64,000 nucleotides of DNA from the NCBI RefSeq assembly GCF_003719295.1, contig NZ_RFLW01000003.1, forward strand, positions 1-64,000, read 5' to 3'. Each line of letters opens with the position of its first letter. Positions within the stretch are counted from its first letter, which is position 1. The position numbers and the translations under genes are program-made. Under the pieces are notes generated by a model that saw only the letters and a list, made by a program, of their open reading frames with translations, had not been told where the DNA came from and did not search any database. Below are positions 25,506 through 35,135 of the stretch, one piece after another. The DNA comes from Haliea alexandrii (GTDB taxonomy: Bacteria; Pseudomonadota; Gammaproteobacteria; Pseudomonadales; Halieaceae).

Positions 25506-26648
25506 TTAGTCGACAGCTGCACGCGCCTCATCGACCGCCTGTGCCACCAACGGAATGATGTCCTCGAGCACCAGGTTCACGGGGGCACCGGAATCGCGAC
25601 GGGTGTAATCGTCGATGGCGACGTAGCCGCCAATCATCCGCTCGGTATCAATCCACGACACGGCGCCGAAGGCGCCCGGGTCGTAGAATACTGTGGGCGC
25701 ATCCCCTGCCGCTTCGGGCGTCACAATCCACCAGCCCATGCCATAGGGCACACCAAACTCGCCGCCACGGTCGACCTGCATGAACGCGACCGAGTCTGCC
25801 GACATCACGCGGTTGTCACCGCAGCGGCCACCGTTGAGGTGCATGAGCAACAGCTTGGCGTAATCCTGCAGGCTGGAAATGGCGCCGCCTTCGATGTTGG
25901 GGTTATCAAGGCCCTGCAGGCTGTCGGGGCTTCCGCTCCAGCCCTCAAGGTTGGACCACATATTGCCGAACTGAAACACCTCAAGCTCACACGGTTCTGC
26001 GATGTAGGCATCAAAGGCCTGACGCCAGGTACTGTTGCTGACCTGTTCTGCAACCGCGCCCGCCAGCTGCCATTGGGAGCCGCCGTAGTCGAATTTGCTG
26101 GCAGGCGGCACAGTGCCTTCCAACTCGGTGCTGTAAATGGTGCGCGCGCAGGCCTCCAGCGTGCCGCCGGGGGCATATTGGCACAGGTGAGCGCCGTAAA
26201 CGCCCAGGCTACCCAGCCCGGGAATACCCGAGGTATTGCTCACCAGCTGCGTGACGGTGCGGTCTCCGTACACACCCTCCCAGGGCAGGTAGCCGCCGAT
26301 GGGTTCTTCCACCGAGAAACCGGCATCGGGATCATCGTTCAGCGCCATCAGCAGCATCACCACCGGTACTTTGCTGGTGGATGCCAGCATGACAATCGTC
26401 TCCACACTGTGGTCACCAAAGGCGGCCTCATGCACAGTGCCCTGCCGTTGGTCTACCAGCGTGACGGAGATGCCGTCGAATATGGTGCTTTCATCGAGGA
26501 ACTGCTGGAAGCGCTGATCCACGGCCGTAAAGTCATAGGCCGGCAGTATCTCGGGGGGCGATGGCGGCGTATCGGTACCATCACTGCAGCCGACCAGGGC
26601 GAGTGCAAGGACCGGCAAGGATACCCAAGGTGCATTGGATTGATACAT
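25506..26648 (-). CDS. Serine hydrolase lipoprotein of the beta-lactamase/penicillin-binding fold
   Basis: 380 residues from the second ATG (26648), which has a GGAG at proper distance; the first ATG three codons earlier sits directly on that site. Lipobox LALALVGCSDG indicates an outer- or inner-membrane-anchored lipoprotein. The active-site SxxK motif is in LASTSKVPVVMLLMAL near residue 90, and a tyrosine motif may be FDYGGSQWQLAG. Class C-like serine hydrolases of this type include D-aminopeptidases and esterases; the substrate is unknown. Apparently monocistronic. Confidence 0.8.
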   Translation of the reverse strand: MYQSNAPWVSLPVLALALVGCSDGTDTPPSPPEILPAYDFTAVDQRFQQFLDESTIFDGISVTLVDQRQGTVHEAAFGDHSVETIVMLASTSKVPVVMLLMALNDDPDAGFSVEEPIGGYLPWEGVYGDRTVTQLVSNTSGIPGLGSLGVYGAHLCQYAPGGTLEACARTIYSTELEGTVPPASKFDYGGSQWQLAGAVAEQVSNSTWRQAFDAYIAEPCELEVFQFGNMWSNLEGWSGSPDSLQGLDNPNIEGGAISSLQDYAKLLLMHLNGGRCGDNRVMSADSVAFMQVDRGGEFGVPYGMGWWIVTPEAAGDAPTVFYDPGAFGAVSWIDTERMIGGYVAIDDYTRRDSGAPVNLVLEDIIPLVAQAVDEARAAVD

Positions 26649-26796
26649 GATACGCATACTCCGCAGTTATTATTCGTCGTGATGAGCGCGCAGCGTGCTG
26701 GAGCCAATCGACCCTCCTGCCCACTCGCGCGCAGACCCAGGCTACTCGCATTGAGCACCAGAGGCAGCGCCCTGTAAACCCTGCCCCTGCAGCGTA

Positions 26797-28224
26797 TCAG
26801 CGGCGGAAGTCGGCAGTACTGTCAGCCGCCAGCCACGCAAACACCACGTAGGCCGCCACATTCTGGTCCAGTGCCACCGGGTCGATTTTATCCAGCGTAT
26901 CGTCGTGCGTGTGATGCAGGTCGAAATAATCCATGCCGTTCTGCACCAGGCGCAGCGATGGCAGGCCGGCCGCTACCATGGGCACAAGGTCTGGCCCCGA
27001 GCCCGAGGTGTTCATGTCGCCGGGCGCTATGCCCAGCGGAGCCAGCAGCTCTGCCATGACATTCACCACCGTCTGGCCGGCCGGGGACACCTGTGCGGTC
27101 ATCTTCCAGATGCGCTCTGCGCCAAAATCACTTTCGGTGCCGATCACGTGCTGGCCGAGCTGCTCACGGTGCGCGTTGAGGTATTCGTAGCCGCCCAGCA
27201 AGCCCACTTCCTCGGCACCCCAGAGCACCAGCCGGATAGTACGCCGCGGCCGCTTGCCTGAATCCAGAATCATCTTGGCCGCCGCGGTGGTGATCGCCAC
27301 GCCAGCGCCATCATCAATCGCACCGGTACCGAGGTCCCAGCTGTCCAGGTGACCGCCGATAATCACGATCTCCTCTGGCCGCTCACGCCCCACAATTTCA
27401 GCGATGACGTTGCCACTTGGGGCACTGGCCGCGCTTTGCGGGCGCAGCAGCAGGTGCAATTGCAGCGGCAAGCCCCGACGCAGTATGCGCTCAATCTGGT
27501 CTGCGTCCGGATTGGACAGTGCCGCTGCGGGGATTTTCGGCACGCCGTCTGCGTAGCGCATCTGGCCGGTGTGGGGAAAGCGGTGATCATCCGTGCCGAT
27601 GGAACGAATGACAATCGCCAGCGCACCCTTCTCAGCCGCGACACTGGCCCCTACCCGGCGCAACTCGCCGTAGAACCCGTAGGAGGAGCCGTCCTGGCTG
27701 CGCTGCATGGCGTGGCTGACGTAGGCAATCTTGCCGCTCAGGCTGCCGCTGTCCGCCGCGCGCAACGCCTGCAAGCTCTCGAAGGCGACCAGTTCTGCCT
27801 CAATGCCCGCCTCCGGTGTGGCCACCGAACCGCCGAGTGAGGTTATTGAGAGCGGCTGGGGGAACGGTGCCAGCAGCTCGGCGCGCTCTACACCGCGGGT
27901 CCAGCCAGGAATGGTAAAAGGCTCAATGCGCACATTGGCAAATCCCATGCGCTGCAGGCGCTGTACTGCCCATTCTCGTGCGCGGGCCTCGCTGTCGCTA
28001 CCGGCCAGGCGCGGGCCTATTTCCGTGGTGAGCGCCTCCACCATATCCCAGGCCATGGTGCCATCAAGCGCTCGGTCACGCAGGGTGCGCGCGTGCGCCA
28101 CGCTCGCCGGGCCGAGCCCGACCGCTTCCGCCGTGGGCCCCTCACTCTGCGCCGCGGGCACAGTGAACGTCAGTAACAACATGGCGAAGGCGCAAACACG
28201 CCGCAGTACGGGGGAAAAATCCAT
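26797..28224 (-). CDS. M28 family zinc aminopeptidase, secreted
   Basis: 475 residues from the ATG at 28224 (AGGG ribosome binding site), giving a clean signal peptide (VLRRVCAFAMLLLTFTVPAAQS). A protease-associated insert precedes the metallopeptidase domain. Zinc ligands are recognisable: GGHLDSWDLGTGAIDDGAG (His and bridging Asp), LWGAEEVGLLGGYEY (catalytic Glu pair), SGSGPDLVPM and DLHHTHDDTLDKI (His). Family members remove N-terminal amino acids from peptides in the periplasm or outside. Length is typical. Confidence 0.9.
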   Translation of the reverse strand: MDFSPVLRRVCAFAMLLLTFTVPAAQSEGPTAEAVGLGPASVAHARTLRDRALDGTMAWDMVEALTTEIGPRLAGSDSEARAREWAVQRLQRMGFANVRIEPFTIPGWTRGVERAELLAPFPQPLSITSLGGSVATPEAGIEAELVAFESLQALRAADSGSLSGKIAYVSHAMQRSQDGSSYGFYGELRRVGASVAAEKGALAIVIRSIGTDDHRFPHTGQMRYADGVPKIPAAALSNPDADQIERILRRGLPLQLHLLLRPQSAASAPSGNVIAEIVGRERPEEIVIIGGHLDSWDLGTGAIDDGAGVAITTAAAKMILDSGKRPRRTIRLVLWGAEEVGLLGGYEYLNAHREQLGQHVIGTESDFGAERIWKMTAQVSPAGQTVVNVMAELLAPLGIAPGDMNTSGSGPDLVPMVAAGLPSLRLVQNGMDYFDLHHTHDDTLDKIDPVALDQNVAAYVVFAWLAADSTADFRR

Positions 28225-28458
28225 CAAATCAGCCCTGAATATGCGAAAAAAACGCACCCATTATCGCCGAATTCACCATACATCGCATCCTCAGAGGGGA
28301 GTTGTACGCCATCACCCCCGGGTGGCCCGCTGCAGCCAGCGCGCAGCCCAGGCGAATTAACCGCTCCAATAATGTAGGGTATGCTACGCTTTAATGAAGA
28401 CAAACGCGCTCATGCCCCCGCACACGGGGCAGAAAATGGGCCATATTCTGGTGCCGCA

Positions 28459-30141
28459 ATGACACGCAAACTGTCACCCCTGCGGTGGTTCCTGTTCTGG
28501 TTGATGGCTGTCACCGGCTGTCAAGGCGCGTTCGGCAGCCAGGCCATCACGCTAGACGCGCACGCAGAAACAGCCATAGGCCTGCGGCCCGAGAATCTGG
28601 AACTGCTCCTCGACCAAAGCGTGAATCAGACGCCTGAGGCTATTGCCGCTCGCTGGGCTGCCGGGGAATTCAGCCCGGCGACCGATCTCAACCTGGGCCT
28701 GCAAAGGCAGGGAGTCTGGGCGCGGCTTGAGCTCAAGAACACCATGGATCAACCCACCGCGGTGGTGCTTAGCCACCACTACGCGCCCACCGATCTGGTT
28801 GTGATTCGGCAGCCCCGCCCCGACGGCAGCTGGCATGAAAGACGCAGCGGTGATCTGCAAACAACCACGAGCAACGAGCGGCCCCGCACCCCCTCCTTTC
28901 TGTTACAACTGCCCGCCCAGTCCGCCACGCCCGTTTTTCTGTTCGTGGAAACGCAGTCAAACCTGAATTTCGACATGTCCGTCTATGCGCCCAACTCCTA
29001 CAATCGCGTTGAGCAATCCCTCGCACTGATCTACGGTGCCCTGTTTGGTGCGGTCCTGATCTCGGCATTCTACCTGGTTCTGAGTGCCATCATGGTGCGC
29101 AGCCGGTTGGCCATTATCCTCGGCACCTACCTTGCGCTGTACGCAAGCTACGTGGGCTTTCTCATGGGTTATGTGCACTACGCACTGCCCGATGCGTTCA
29201 CGCCGTACACCAATCAGCTGCACATGCTGAGCCTGGCGCTGTTGATGCACCAGGGCAGCCGCTTCTACCGCGCCTTTCTTGACCTCGCGCACAAGGCCCC
29301 CATTGCGGACAAGCTGGTCGCGGGCCTGCAGTGGCTCGCCCTGGGCCTCGCCTTCCTGCACGACTTGCCGCCGCTACTGGCCACGCTGCTCAGTCTGGTG
29401 GTGATCTTTATCGGCCCACTGCTGACCACAGGGTTGGCCCTGTATCTCTGGCATCGCAAAGTCAAGCAGGCGGGCGTTTTCACCCTCGGCTGGGTGCTGG
29501 CGCCTACCGCCGCTATATTGAACACCCTGCGCGTCAATGGCCTGCTGCCCAATATGGACTGGTTGCTACATCTGCCCGCCATCGGCCTGCTCATGACCCT
29601 GGCCTTTTTCAGCTACGCCGTGCTGCGCCGCTTTTCGCTGGAGAGAGATCTCGTATTCGTCGACCCACTCACAGGTCTGCTGAATCGACGTGGCCTGGAT
29701 GCGCGTGCCGCGGACGAGTTCGAACGCCGCGAGCGATTCAGCGTTCCTCTCACGCTGCTGGTGCTGGATATTGATCATTTCAAGGTGGTTAACGACACCC
29801 ATGGCCACGGTGTGGGGGACCAGATACTCCAGGCACTGGGGGATTGCCTCACGCGGGTGTCCCGCGAACTGGACCTGGTGGCACGCCTGGGTGGCGAGGA
29901 GTTCGCCATCCTCTGCGTGCAAACGGATCTGCGCTCCGCCACGGTATTGGCCGAACGCCTGCGGCAGGCCGTCGGTGCGCTGCACGTCGCCGGTCAGCGG
30001 TTCACTATCAGCATTGGTGTGGCCCCGGTGCACGACAGCGACCGCAGCATTTGGGATACGCTGGTGCGCGCCGACAGCCTGATGTATCAGGCAAAACACG
30101 AAGGGCGTAACCGCGTGGTTGCAGCCGGGCACATCGCCTGA
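28459..30141 (+). CDS. Membrane diguanylate cyclase with 7TMR-DISM sensor
   Basis: 560 residues. A signal peptide (WFLFWLMAVTGCQGAFGS) is followed by a periplasmic 7TMR-DISM extracellular domain (to ~190). Seven hydrophobic segments follow (about 195-400), then a GGDEF domain starting at DPLTGLLNRRGLDAR. The active site is GGEEF in ARLGGEEFAIL, and an RELD inhibitory site lies exactly five residues before it, so product feedback control is expected. It makes c-di-GMP in response to an unknown periplasmic signal. An in-frame upstream start at 28381 is less likely because it would bury the signal peptide. Confidence 0.9.
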   Translation: MTRKLSPLRWFLFWLMAVTGCQGAFGSQAITLDAHAETAIGLRPENLELLLDQSVNQTPEAIAARWAAGEFSPATDLNLGLQRQGVWARLELKNTMDQPTAVVLSHHYAPTDLVVIRQPRPDGSWHERRSGDLQTTTSNERPRTPSFLLQLPAQSATPVFLFVETQSNLNFDMSVYAPNSYNRVEQSLALIYGALFGAVLISAFYLVLSAIMVRSRLAIILGTYLALYASYVGFLMGYVHYALPDAFTPYTNQLHMLSLALLMHQGSRFYRAFLDLAHKAPIADKLVAGLQWLALGLAFLHDLPPLLATLLSLVVIFIGPLLTTGLALYLWHRKVKQAGVFTLGWVLAPTAAILNTLRVNGLLPNMDWLLHLPAIGLLMTLAFFSYAVLRRFSLERDLVFVDPLTGLLNRRGLDARAADEFERRERFSVPLTLLVLDIDHFKVVNDTHGHGVGDQILQALGDCLTRVSRELDLVARLGGEEFAILCVQTDLRSATVLAERLRQAVGALHVAGQRFTISIGVAPVHDSDRSIWDTLVRADSLMYQAKHEGRNRVVAAGHIA

Positions 30142-30165
30142 CGCGCCGCTGGAGCCGGAATTCCG

Positions 30166-30936
30166 CTAGCGTGTGCGCTGCGAGGCGATAGTGCCGCCGT
30201 CTACTACCAGCTCGGCTGCGGTAATGTAGCTGGCATCGTCAGACAACAGAAAGCGCACTGCCGCCGCTACTTCACGTGGTGCCCCCATTCTGCCGAGCAT
30301 CACCGGGCGTTCGAAATGCCCGGGCTCAAGATGCTCCACCACGGGCTGCATCATGGGTGTGAGGATATAGCCCGGCGTGACGGAATTGATGCGAATACCA
30401 TCGCGCGCCAGGTCATCCGCGAGTGAGCGCACCAGCGACAACATGCCGCCTTTAGAGGCGGTATAAGCCGGGTTCATCTGGTTACCCAGCGTGGCATTAA
30501 TGGAGGCAATGGCAACAACGGCCGAACCCGGTTGCGCCGCGAGCAGGCTGCGCAACTGCTGCACCATGAACGGCAGCGCCTTCAGGTTGACGTTGAGCAC
30601 CGCATCCCACTGCGCTTCCGTCATGTCCTCAACCGGCACCGCAAGCGAAATGCCGGCCGCGTGCACCAGGCCACCAATGCTGGGCAACGCTGCCCGCGTT
30701 TTCTGCAAGGCCGGCGCGATATTGGCCATCGCGCTGAGGTCGACGCCCACACCCACGGTGACAACGCCATACCGCTCACCCAGGTCCGCCGCCACCGCCA
30801 CGCTGCGCTCGGCGTTGATATCCCAGACCGCGACTGGCCTGCCCACCTCTGCCAGGGCTTCTGCGCTCGCCAGGCCAATGCCGGACGCGCCACCGGTGAT
30901 AATCACTCCACTGCCAGGGTTTGCTGACTTGCTCAT
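30166..30936 (-). CDS. Short-chain dehydrogenase/reductase (SDR)
   Basis: 256 residues, classical SDR. The cofactor motif is ITGGASGIGLASA near 13, VHAAGISLA replaces the NNAG strand, and the catalytic Tyr-Lys pair is in YTASKGGML near 158. The D in AVWDINAE at the end of strand 2 suggests NAD(H) preference. It ends 24 bp from the convergent diguanylate cyclase gene. A good GAGG ribosome binding site precedes the ATG. It stands at the left edge of the acyl-CoA catabolic cluster. Confidence 0.88.
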   Translation of the reverse strand: MSKSANPGSGVIITGGASGIGLASAEALAEVGRPVAVWDINAERSVAVAADLGERYGVVTVGVGVDLSAMANIAPALQKTRAALPSIGGLVHAAGISLAVPVEDMTEAQWDAVLNVNLKALPFMVQQLRSLLAAQPGSAVVAIASINATLGNQMNPAYTASKGGMLSLVRSLADDLARDGIRINSVTPGYILTPMMQPVVEHLEPGHFERPVMLGRMGAPREVAAAVRFLLSDDASYITAAELVVDGGTIASQRTR

Positions 30937-31127
30937 TTACGCAGCCTCTTTTTCATAGTCACGGACAATCTAGAGCACTGGGCCACGCTAACCTAGTCGA
31001 CTCGGGCAGAAAGCGTCCGCCAGTTCAAATGTATGAGCCTGCCTGATGATACTGCCTCCCCCTGCTTCTCGCAGGTAAACCCCGAACCCTGTACTGTGTG
31101 CGCTTCAATCTGATTGAGGACATCACC

Positions 31128-31442
31128 GTGGCTGATGCACCCGCCTACATCGTGGCCAACTTTATCGTTCACGACGCCGCTGAATACCGCCAATACGAAA
31201 AAGGCTTCTTCCCGATTCTCAAGCGCCACGGCGGCAGCTTCTTCACCTACGATGACAATCCGGACACCCTGGAGGGCCCTGAACCACGCGAGGGGCGCGT
31301 GGTGCTGTTTCAGTTCCCCAGCGAAGCGGCGGCACGGGCCTGGTACGCAGACCCGGACTACCAGGCACTGTCTGAATTTCGCCGCGCAGGCACCGAACTC
31401 AAATTCCTCACCCTACTGCACGGGCTGCCGCCGCGAGCGTAG
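31128..31442 (+). CDS. DUF1330 family protein
   Basis: 104 residues from a GTG at 31128 (GAGGACATCACC upstream); an in-frame GTG at 31098 lacks a good site. The sequence matches DUF1330, a ferredoxin-like alpha/beta dimer family: AYIVANFIVHDAAEYRQYEK, HGGSFFTYDDN, FQFPSEAAARAWYADPDYQ, which resembles stress-responsive dimeric barrels. No catalytic role is established. Six bases separate it from the DUF2889 gene, so the two are one operon. Confidence 0.85.
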   Translation: MADAPAYIVANFIVHDAAEYRQYEKGFFPILKRHGGSFFTYDDNPDTLEGPEPREGRVVLFQFPSEAAARAWYADPDYQALSEFRRAGTELKFLTLLHGLPPRA

Positions 31443-31448
31443 GCAGAC

Positions 31449-32213
31449 ATGAGCATTCCAGACCTGCCCATCACCAACCCACACTACGGCACGGGCGTGT
31501 ACCGGCGCCGTATCCGGCTGATGCCCGGTGAAGGCCACGTATTTGCCGAGTTGGAAGACAATAACCACGGCTTTCGCCTTGGTATTGAGCACGATGACCT
31601 GTTTATCACAGGCATCACCGGCGATGCCTTGCGCACGCCGCTGTCCACCTGCCCCGGCGCCCTCGTCCGCCTGCAACGGCTGGTGGGCGCTGATGTTCAC
31701 AGCGATGCCAAGGAACTGAGCCGGCGCGCCGACCCGGCTAGCAATTGCACGCACTGGCTGGACCTTTGCATACTTGCGATCAATCATATTCCGCGTGGCG
31801 CCGTTGACCGGCAATACGATGTCGCTGTGACCGATGAACACTACGGTGTTTCGGAGCTTAGTGTGCACTGTAACGACAAAGCCGTGCACCGGTGGTATGC
31901 CAGCGGCCTCGCGCTGACAGGGCCGGAACCGCTTGCCGGGCGCACCCTGTTCCGCGGCTTTTCCAGCTGGGCTCGAGACTGTTTCAGCGGCGACGCCTTG
32001 GAAGCGGCACTGGTACTGCAGCGCGGTAATTTCGTGGCACAAGCGCGGCGCTTTGCCGATGCACTCGGAGAGGCAAATGAGCCGGTTAGAAAACACCAGA
32101 ATGGCAATGTTTGCTACAGCTACTCAGCGGAGATAGTCGAGCAAGCGCTACACCGGCCACACAGCGTGCGAGACTTCACAGAAACGCCGGAGCTGCTGCT
32201 GAAGTTTGTGTGA
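31449..32213 (+). CDS. DUF2889 family protein
   Basis: 254 residues. The N-terminal half matches DUF2889: YRRRIRLMPGEGHVFAELED, a beta-rich segment ending in FITGITGDALRTPLSTCPGA, then SNCTHWLDLCILAINH. A second half with VHRWYASGLALTGPEPLAG and a C-terminal helical part follows. DUF2889 genes repeatedly occur next to acyl-CoA catabolic genes in Alpha-, Beta- and Gammaproteobacteria; the function is unknown. It converges with the COQ4-like gene 47 bp away. Confidence 0.8.
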   Translation: MSIPDLPITNPHYGTGVYRRRIRLMPGEGHVFAELEDNNHGFRLGIEHDDLFITGITGDALRTPLSTCPGALVRLQRLVGADVHSDAKELSRRADPASNCTHWLDLCILAINHIPRGAVDRQYDVAVTDEHYGVSELSVHCNDKAVHRWYASGLALTGPEPLAGRTLFRGFSSWARDCFSGDALEAALVLQRGNFVAQARRFADALGEANEPVRKHQNGNVCYSYSAEIVEQALHRPHSVRDFTETPELLLKFV

Positions 32214-32260
32214 AAACCGGATGGTCACGGCCGCTGGCTAGCCTGCGGTGCGCTTGCCTC

Positions 32261-33148
32261 TCACACCGCCTCAAGCGCTTCGCGCTGACGCGCTCGCGCC
32301 CTCACTTCTTCCATTTCCTCGAAGTACGCACCCTCGCTGATCACGTTGGACTGCTCCGGATAATCCCTCGCCAGTACATTGCGCATACCGATTGCCTCCC
32401 GCGCTGCCTCCGGGGTCAGGTGCAGGATGTCCTCGTATTTCAGCATGAAATAGGGCTCGGACGTGCGGCCGATCAGCAGCCCGCGCTCCATGCGCTCAAT
32501 GATTGCTGTCATGCATTCGGGGTAATGCAGCGTGGCGCGCATCAGCTGACCCGACAGTAGCGTGCTGTTGATGATGGTCAACTTGCCCGCGAGCCCGGGG
32601 CTGAGAACGCTGTGGACGCTGGTGATTTTCATCGCGGTTGGCACCATTTCATTGATGATGTCGAACGGTGCAGCCGCGAGGATGTGCTCGAACACATCGT
32701 GAATCTGGGAGCTGCGCATCTGCCAGTAATCCAGGTCGCTCTCCGGCTCATGCAACTCGATGATGTTGGGTTCGAACTGGCGGTCGTGCAAGTAGCGATA
32801 GTAGATACCGCCCACACTCTCCGGCGGGTAGTGCCTGAAGTCATCCCGCTCCATGGTGGAGAGATAGCGTTCCGACAGCCAGTCCGCGAAACGTGGATTC
32901 ACCTTTTTTTCCGCATCGAAGAGTCGCTGAACCTCTGCGTAATCCTCCACTGCACCTAGTGCCTCGTAGAGCGCTGGCAAGCTGTAGGTCGGGGGCAGAT
33001 CACGCCCGTTGCGTCCCAGCATGCGCAGGGCTATGCCTTCCCGCACCCGCGCGTCATTCAGATACCGTGACGAGCTGATTAATATTGAGCTTGCGGAGGT
33101 GGGTGCCGTCGCCCCTTTCATCAGGTAAGGTATTTTTTTGTCTGTCAT
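32261..33148 (-). CDS. COQ4-like protein
   Basis: 295 residues from the ATG at 33148, which has an ideal GGAGG site. The signature of the COQ4 family, HD-x3-H-x11-E, is exact: His150-Asp151, His155 and Glu167 in a helix beginning QIHDVFEHILAAAPF. GGIYYRYLHDRQFEP upstream fits the conserved GTVG-Y-x-F segment of the family. In yeast and bacteria COQ4 supports ubiquinone biosynthesis by decarboxylating or scaffolding precursors. Here it follows the amidohydrolase gene by 37 bp, outside any quinone locus, so it may act on a different ring compound. Confidence 0.7.
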   Translation of the reverse strand: MTDKKIPYLMKGATAPTSASSILISSSRYLNDARVREGIALRMLGRNGRDLPPTYSLPALYEALGAVEDYAEVQRLFDAEKKVNPRFADWLSERYLSTMERDDFRHYPPESVGGIYYRYLHDRQFEPNIIELHEPESDLDYWQMRSSQIHDVFEHILAAAPFDIINEMVPTAMKITSVHSVLSPGLAGKLTIINSTLLSGQLMRATLHYPECMTAIIERMERGLLIGRTSEPYFMLKYEDILHLTPEAAREAIGMRNVLARDYPEQSNVISEGAYFEEMEEVRARARQREALEAV

Positions 33149-33185
33149 CGGTGCCTCCGTCACATTGGCAGGTGAACGCGGCGCC

Positions 33186-34907
33186 TCAGGCGCCGGCCGG
33201 GCTGAGCATCTCGCCGGGAGCGGCCCCCGTGGACTTGCCGTCGGCGAAGGTGACCTCGCCGTTGACCATGGTCAGGCGCATGGGCGCCGGATCACGGGTA
33301 AAGCGCCAGGTAGTGCCGCCGTTTTCGTCGGGCACATCGAAGGCCTTCTTCATAGGACGGCGGTCCACCTCCTCGAGGTTAAACACCGTGATGTCTGCGC
33401 GTCGACCCACCTCGATCCGGCCCAGCTCCTGCAGGCCAAAGAAGTCTGCGACTTTTCCGGTCTGGGCGTGCACCGCCTCCTCCACGCTGATCCAGCCCCT
33501 CTCCCGGCAGTAATAGCTGAGCAAGCGAATGTTTTCACCGCCCCCACAAAGCATCTGCCCGTGGGCGCCGGCGTCAGAGATGTTGGGAACCGTCCACGGA
33601 TCCTTGATCAGTCGCACCACCATCTGCTCGTTCTGCGGGAAGGGTGCCATGTGCACTGTGGAGTGAACGGAGTTCTTTACCAGCCATTCGGCCATGGCAT
33701 CGGAGGGATGCACACCCAGCTCCTGCGCATAGTCGGCGAGGGAGATATCCACGGGGCCCACGCCGTTTTCTGAGTTGATAAGCAGCAAGCTCTGCGGGTT
33801 GGCAAAAGGCGAGTGTTTCCAGACTTTCTCGTCCCAGCTGGCCCGCGCGCGTTCGCGCCAATCCGCGTCCTGCAGCAGCTTCAGTTTTTCTTCCTCGCTC
33901 TCCGCCAGCACCACTTCGTGCCACACATAGTCATTGGACTGAGCGAAAATCAGAGACTTTTTAATGCTGATAACACTGGTCGGGGGCACGTGGGCAAAGC
34001 CTGCCCGGATATCCCGTCCCTCGCGCTTGAAGCGCTCGCGAAGGGGACCAACCTTGTCCTCGATGTCTTTCTGGAACGCCAGGGTCGGCGCCATGCCCGC
34101 CACCTGAGCGCGAATCGGTCGGTCGCCGATCAAGCGGTCGATGCGTGCAATGGAATCCGGTGCCGTCTTGCGCATGAAGGTATCGACGATCACCTGCAGC
34201 GTGGCACCTGGATATTTCGCCAGCACATCCAGCAGGGCCCGCCACTCGGCATCATCCGCCTTCAGGGTTGGCACTGGACGGTCCTGGCCGTCGTGGTCCA
34301 GCAGGTTAGACGACATACCCAGGGCACCTGCGGCCAGAGCCTCATCCAACATCGCACACATGCGCTGCACCTCCTCGGCCGTTGCGCCGCGCTCCCAGGC
34401 CTCCATGCCCATCACCGCCAGGCGGATCGCCAGGTGACCAACAAAAGCGCCATAGTTGGCGGGCACCTTGACCTTACTGGTCATGGACGCCTTGTACTCC
34501 GGCCAGCTGCGCCAGTCCCAGGGCAAGTGCTCCAGAAAGGGCGCCACCGGAATATCCTCAAAGAAGGAAAAGATGTTGATCATCTCCCTGCGCACTGCAG
34601 GGTCATCGGAAACCGGCGCTGCGGTAAAGCCACAGTTTCCGAGAATAGTGGTGGTTACACCATAGCCGGGCAACGGATCAAGATCCGGCTGCCACCACAT
34701 GTTGGCATCGAAGTGGGTGTGAGTCTCGATAAAACCCGGCGACACATAGCAGCCGCTGGCATCCACCACCTGTTCCTGCACCTCCGGCTGCAGGCCGCTG
34801 GCCACCTCGGCAATGCGGCCGTCGCGCACGCGAACGTCCGCTGTAAACGCTGGGGCGCCTGTGCCATCGACGACCATTCCGCCAGAAATCAGGGTTTTAT
34901 TATTCAT
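33186..34907 (-). CDS. Amidohydrolase of the N-acyl-D-amino-acid deacylase family
   Basis: 573 residues from the ATG at 34907, preceded by GAGGAG; the upstream extension of the frame is not coding. Family motifs: TLISGGMVVDGTGAPAF at the start, metal site SPGFIETHTHFDANMWWQ near 66, TTTILGNCGFT near 98, and later NISDAGAHGQML with the C-terminal beta-sandwich return (GRRADITVFN). Homologues hydrolyse N-acyl-D-amino acids or related cyclic amides. It may instead open a ring or release a conjugate in the neighbouring catabolic route. First gene of a two-gene unit with the COQ4-like gene. Confidence 0.82.
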   Translation of the reverse strand: MNNKTLISGGMVVDGTGAPAFTADVRVRDGRIAEVASGLQPEVQEQVVDASGCYVSPGFIETHTHFDANMWWQPDLDPLPGYGVTTTILGNCGFTAAPVSDDPAVRREMINIFSFFEDIPVAPFLEHLPWDWRSWPEYKASMTSKVKVPANYGAFVGHLAIRLAVMGMEAWERGATAEEVQRMCAMLDEALAAGALGMSSNLLDHDGQDRPVPTLKADDAEWRALLDVLAKYPGATLQVIVDTFMRKTAPDSIARIDRLIGDRPIRAQVAGMAPTLAFQKDIEDKVGPLRERFKREGRDIRAGFAHVPPTSVISIKKSLIFAQSNDYVWHEVVLAESEEEKLKLLQDADWRERARASWDEKVWKHSPFANPQSLLLINSENGVGPVDISLADYAQELGVHPSDAMAEWLVKNSVHSTVHMAPFPQNEQMVVRLIKDPWTVPNISDAGAHGQMLCGGGENIRLLSYYCRERGWISVEEAVHAQTGKVADFFGLQELGRIEVGRRADITVFNLEEVDRRPMKKAFDVPDENGGTTWRFTRDPAPMRLTMVNGEVTFADGKSTGAAPGEMLSPAGA

Positions 34908-35047
34908 ATAATCACTCCTCAAAAGATGAACTGACGCATTCATCGGGCACCCGCGCGCACAGGAACTGTCGGTTTCCGGAGGTGCGCCGTGAACGCCAGG
35001 TTCGGGACGGCAATAAGCATATCGAATGTTTTTAGCAAAGCTTATTA

Positions 35048-35062
35048 ATTCTCGTTGAGAAT
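35048..35062. promoter_or_regulatory. Palindrome upstream of the amidohydrolase gene, possible operator
   Basis: ATTCTC-GTT-GAGAAT is a perfect 6-3-6 inverted repeat in an AT-rich stretch about 140 bp before the amidohydrolase start. Size and position suit a dimeric repressor or activator. No second copy was noticed elsewhere in the window. Confidence 0.3.
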
Positions 35063-35098
35063 AAAAGGCCTGAGCGATGCGGGTCAAGCGTTGGTAGC

Positions 35099-35124
35099 GC
35101 GCGAGGGCCGCACGCTCCTCGCGC
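35099..35124 (-). terminator. GC-rich hairpin after a degraded frame
   Basis: GCGCGAGG-N10-CCTCGCGC forms a perfect 8-bp stem. It lies 12 bp beyond the stop of the unidentified minus-strand frame at 35136. There is no T-run after it, so termination, if any, would be weak or Rho-assisted. Confidence 0.3.
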
Positions 35125-35135
35125 AGCAGACAGCA

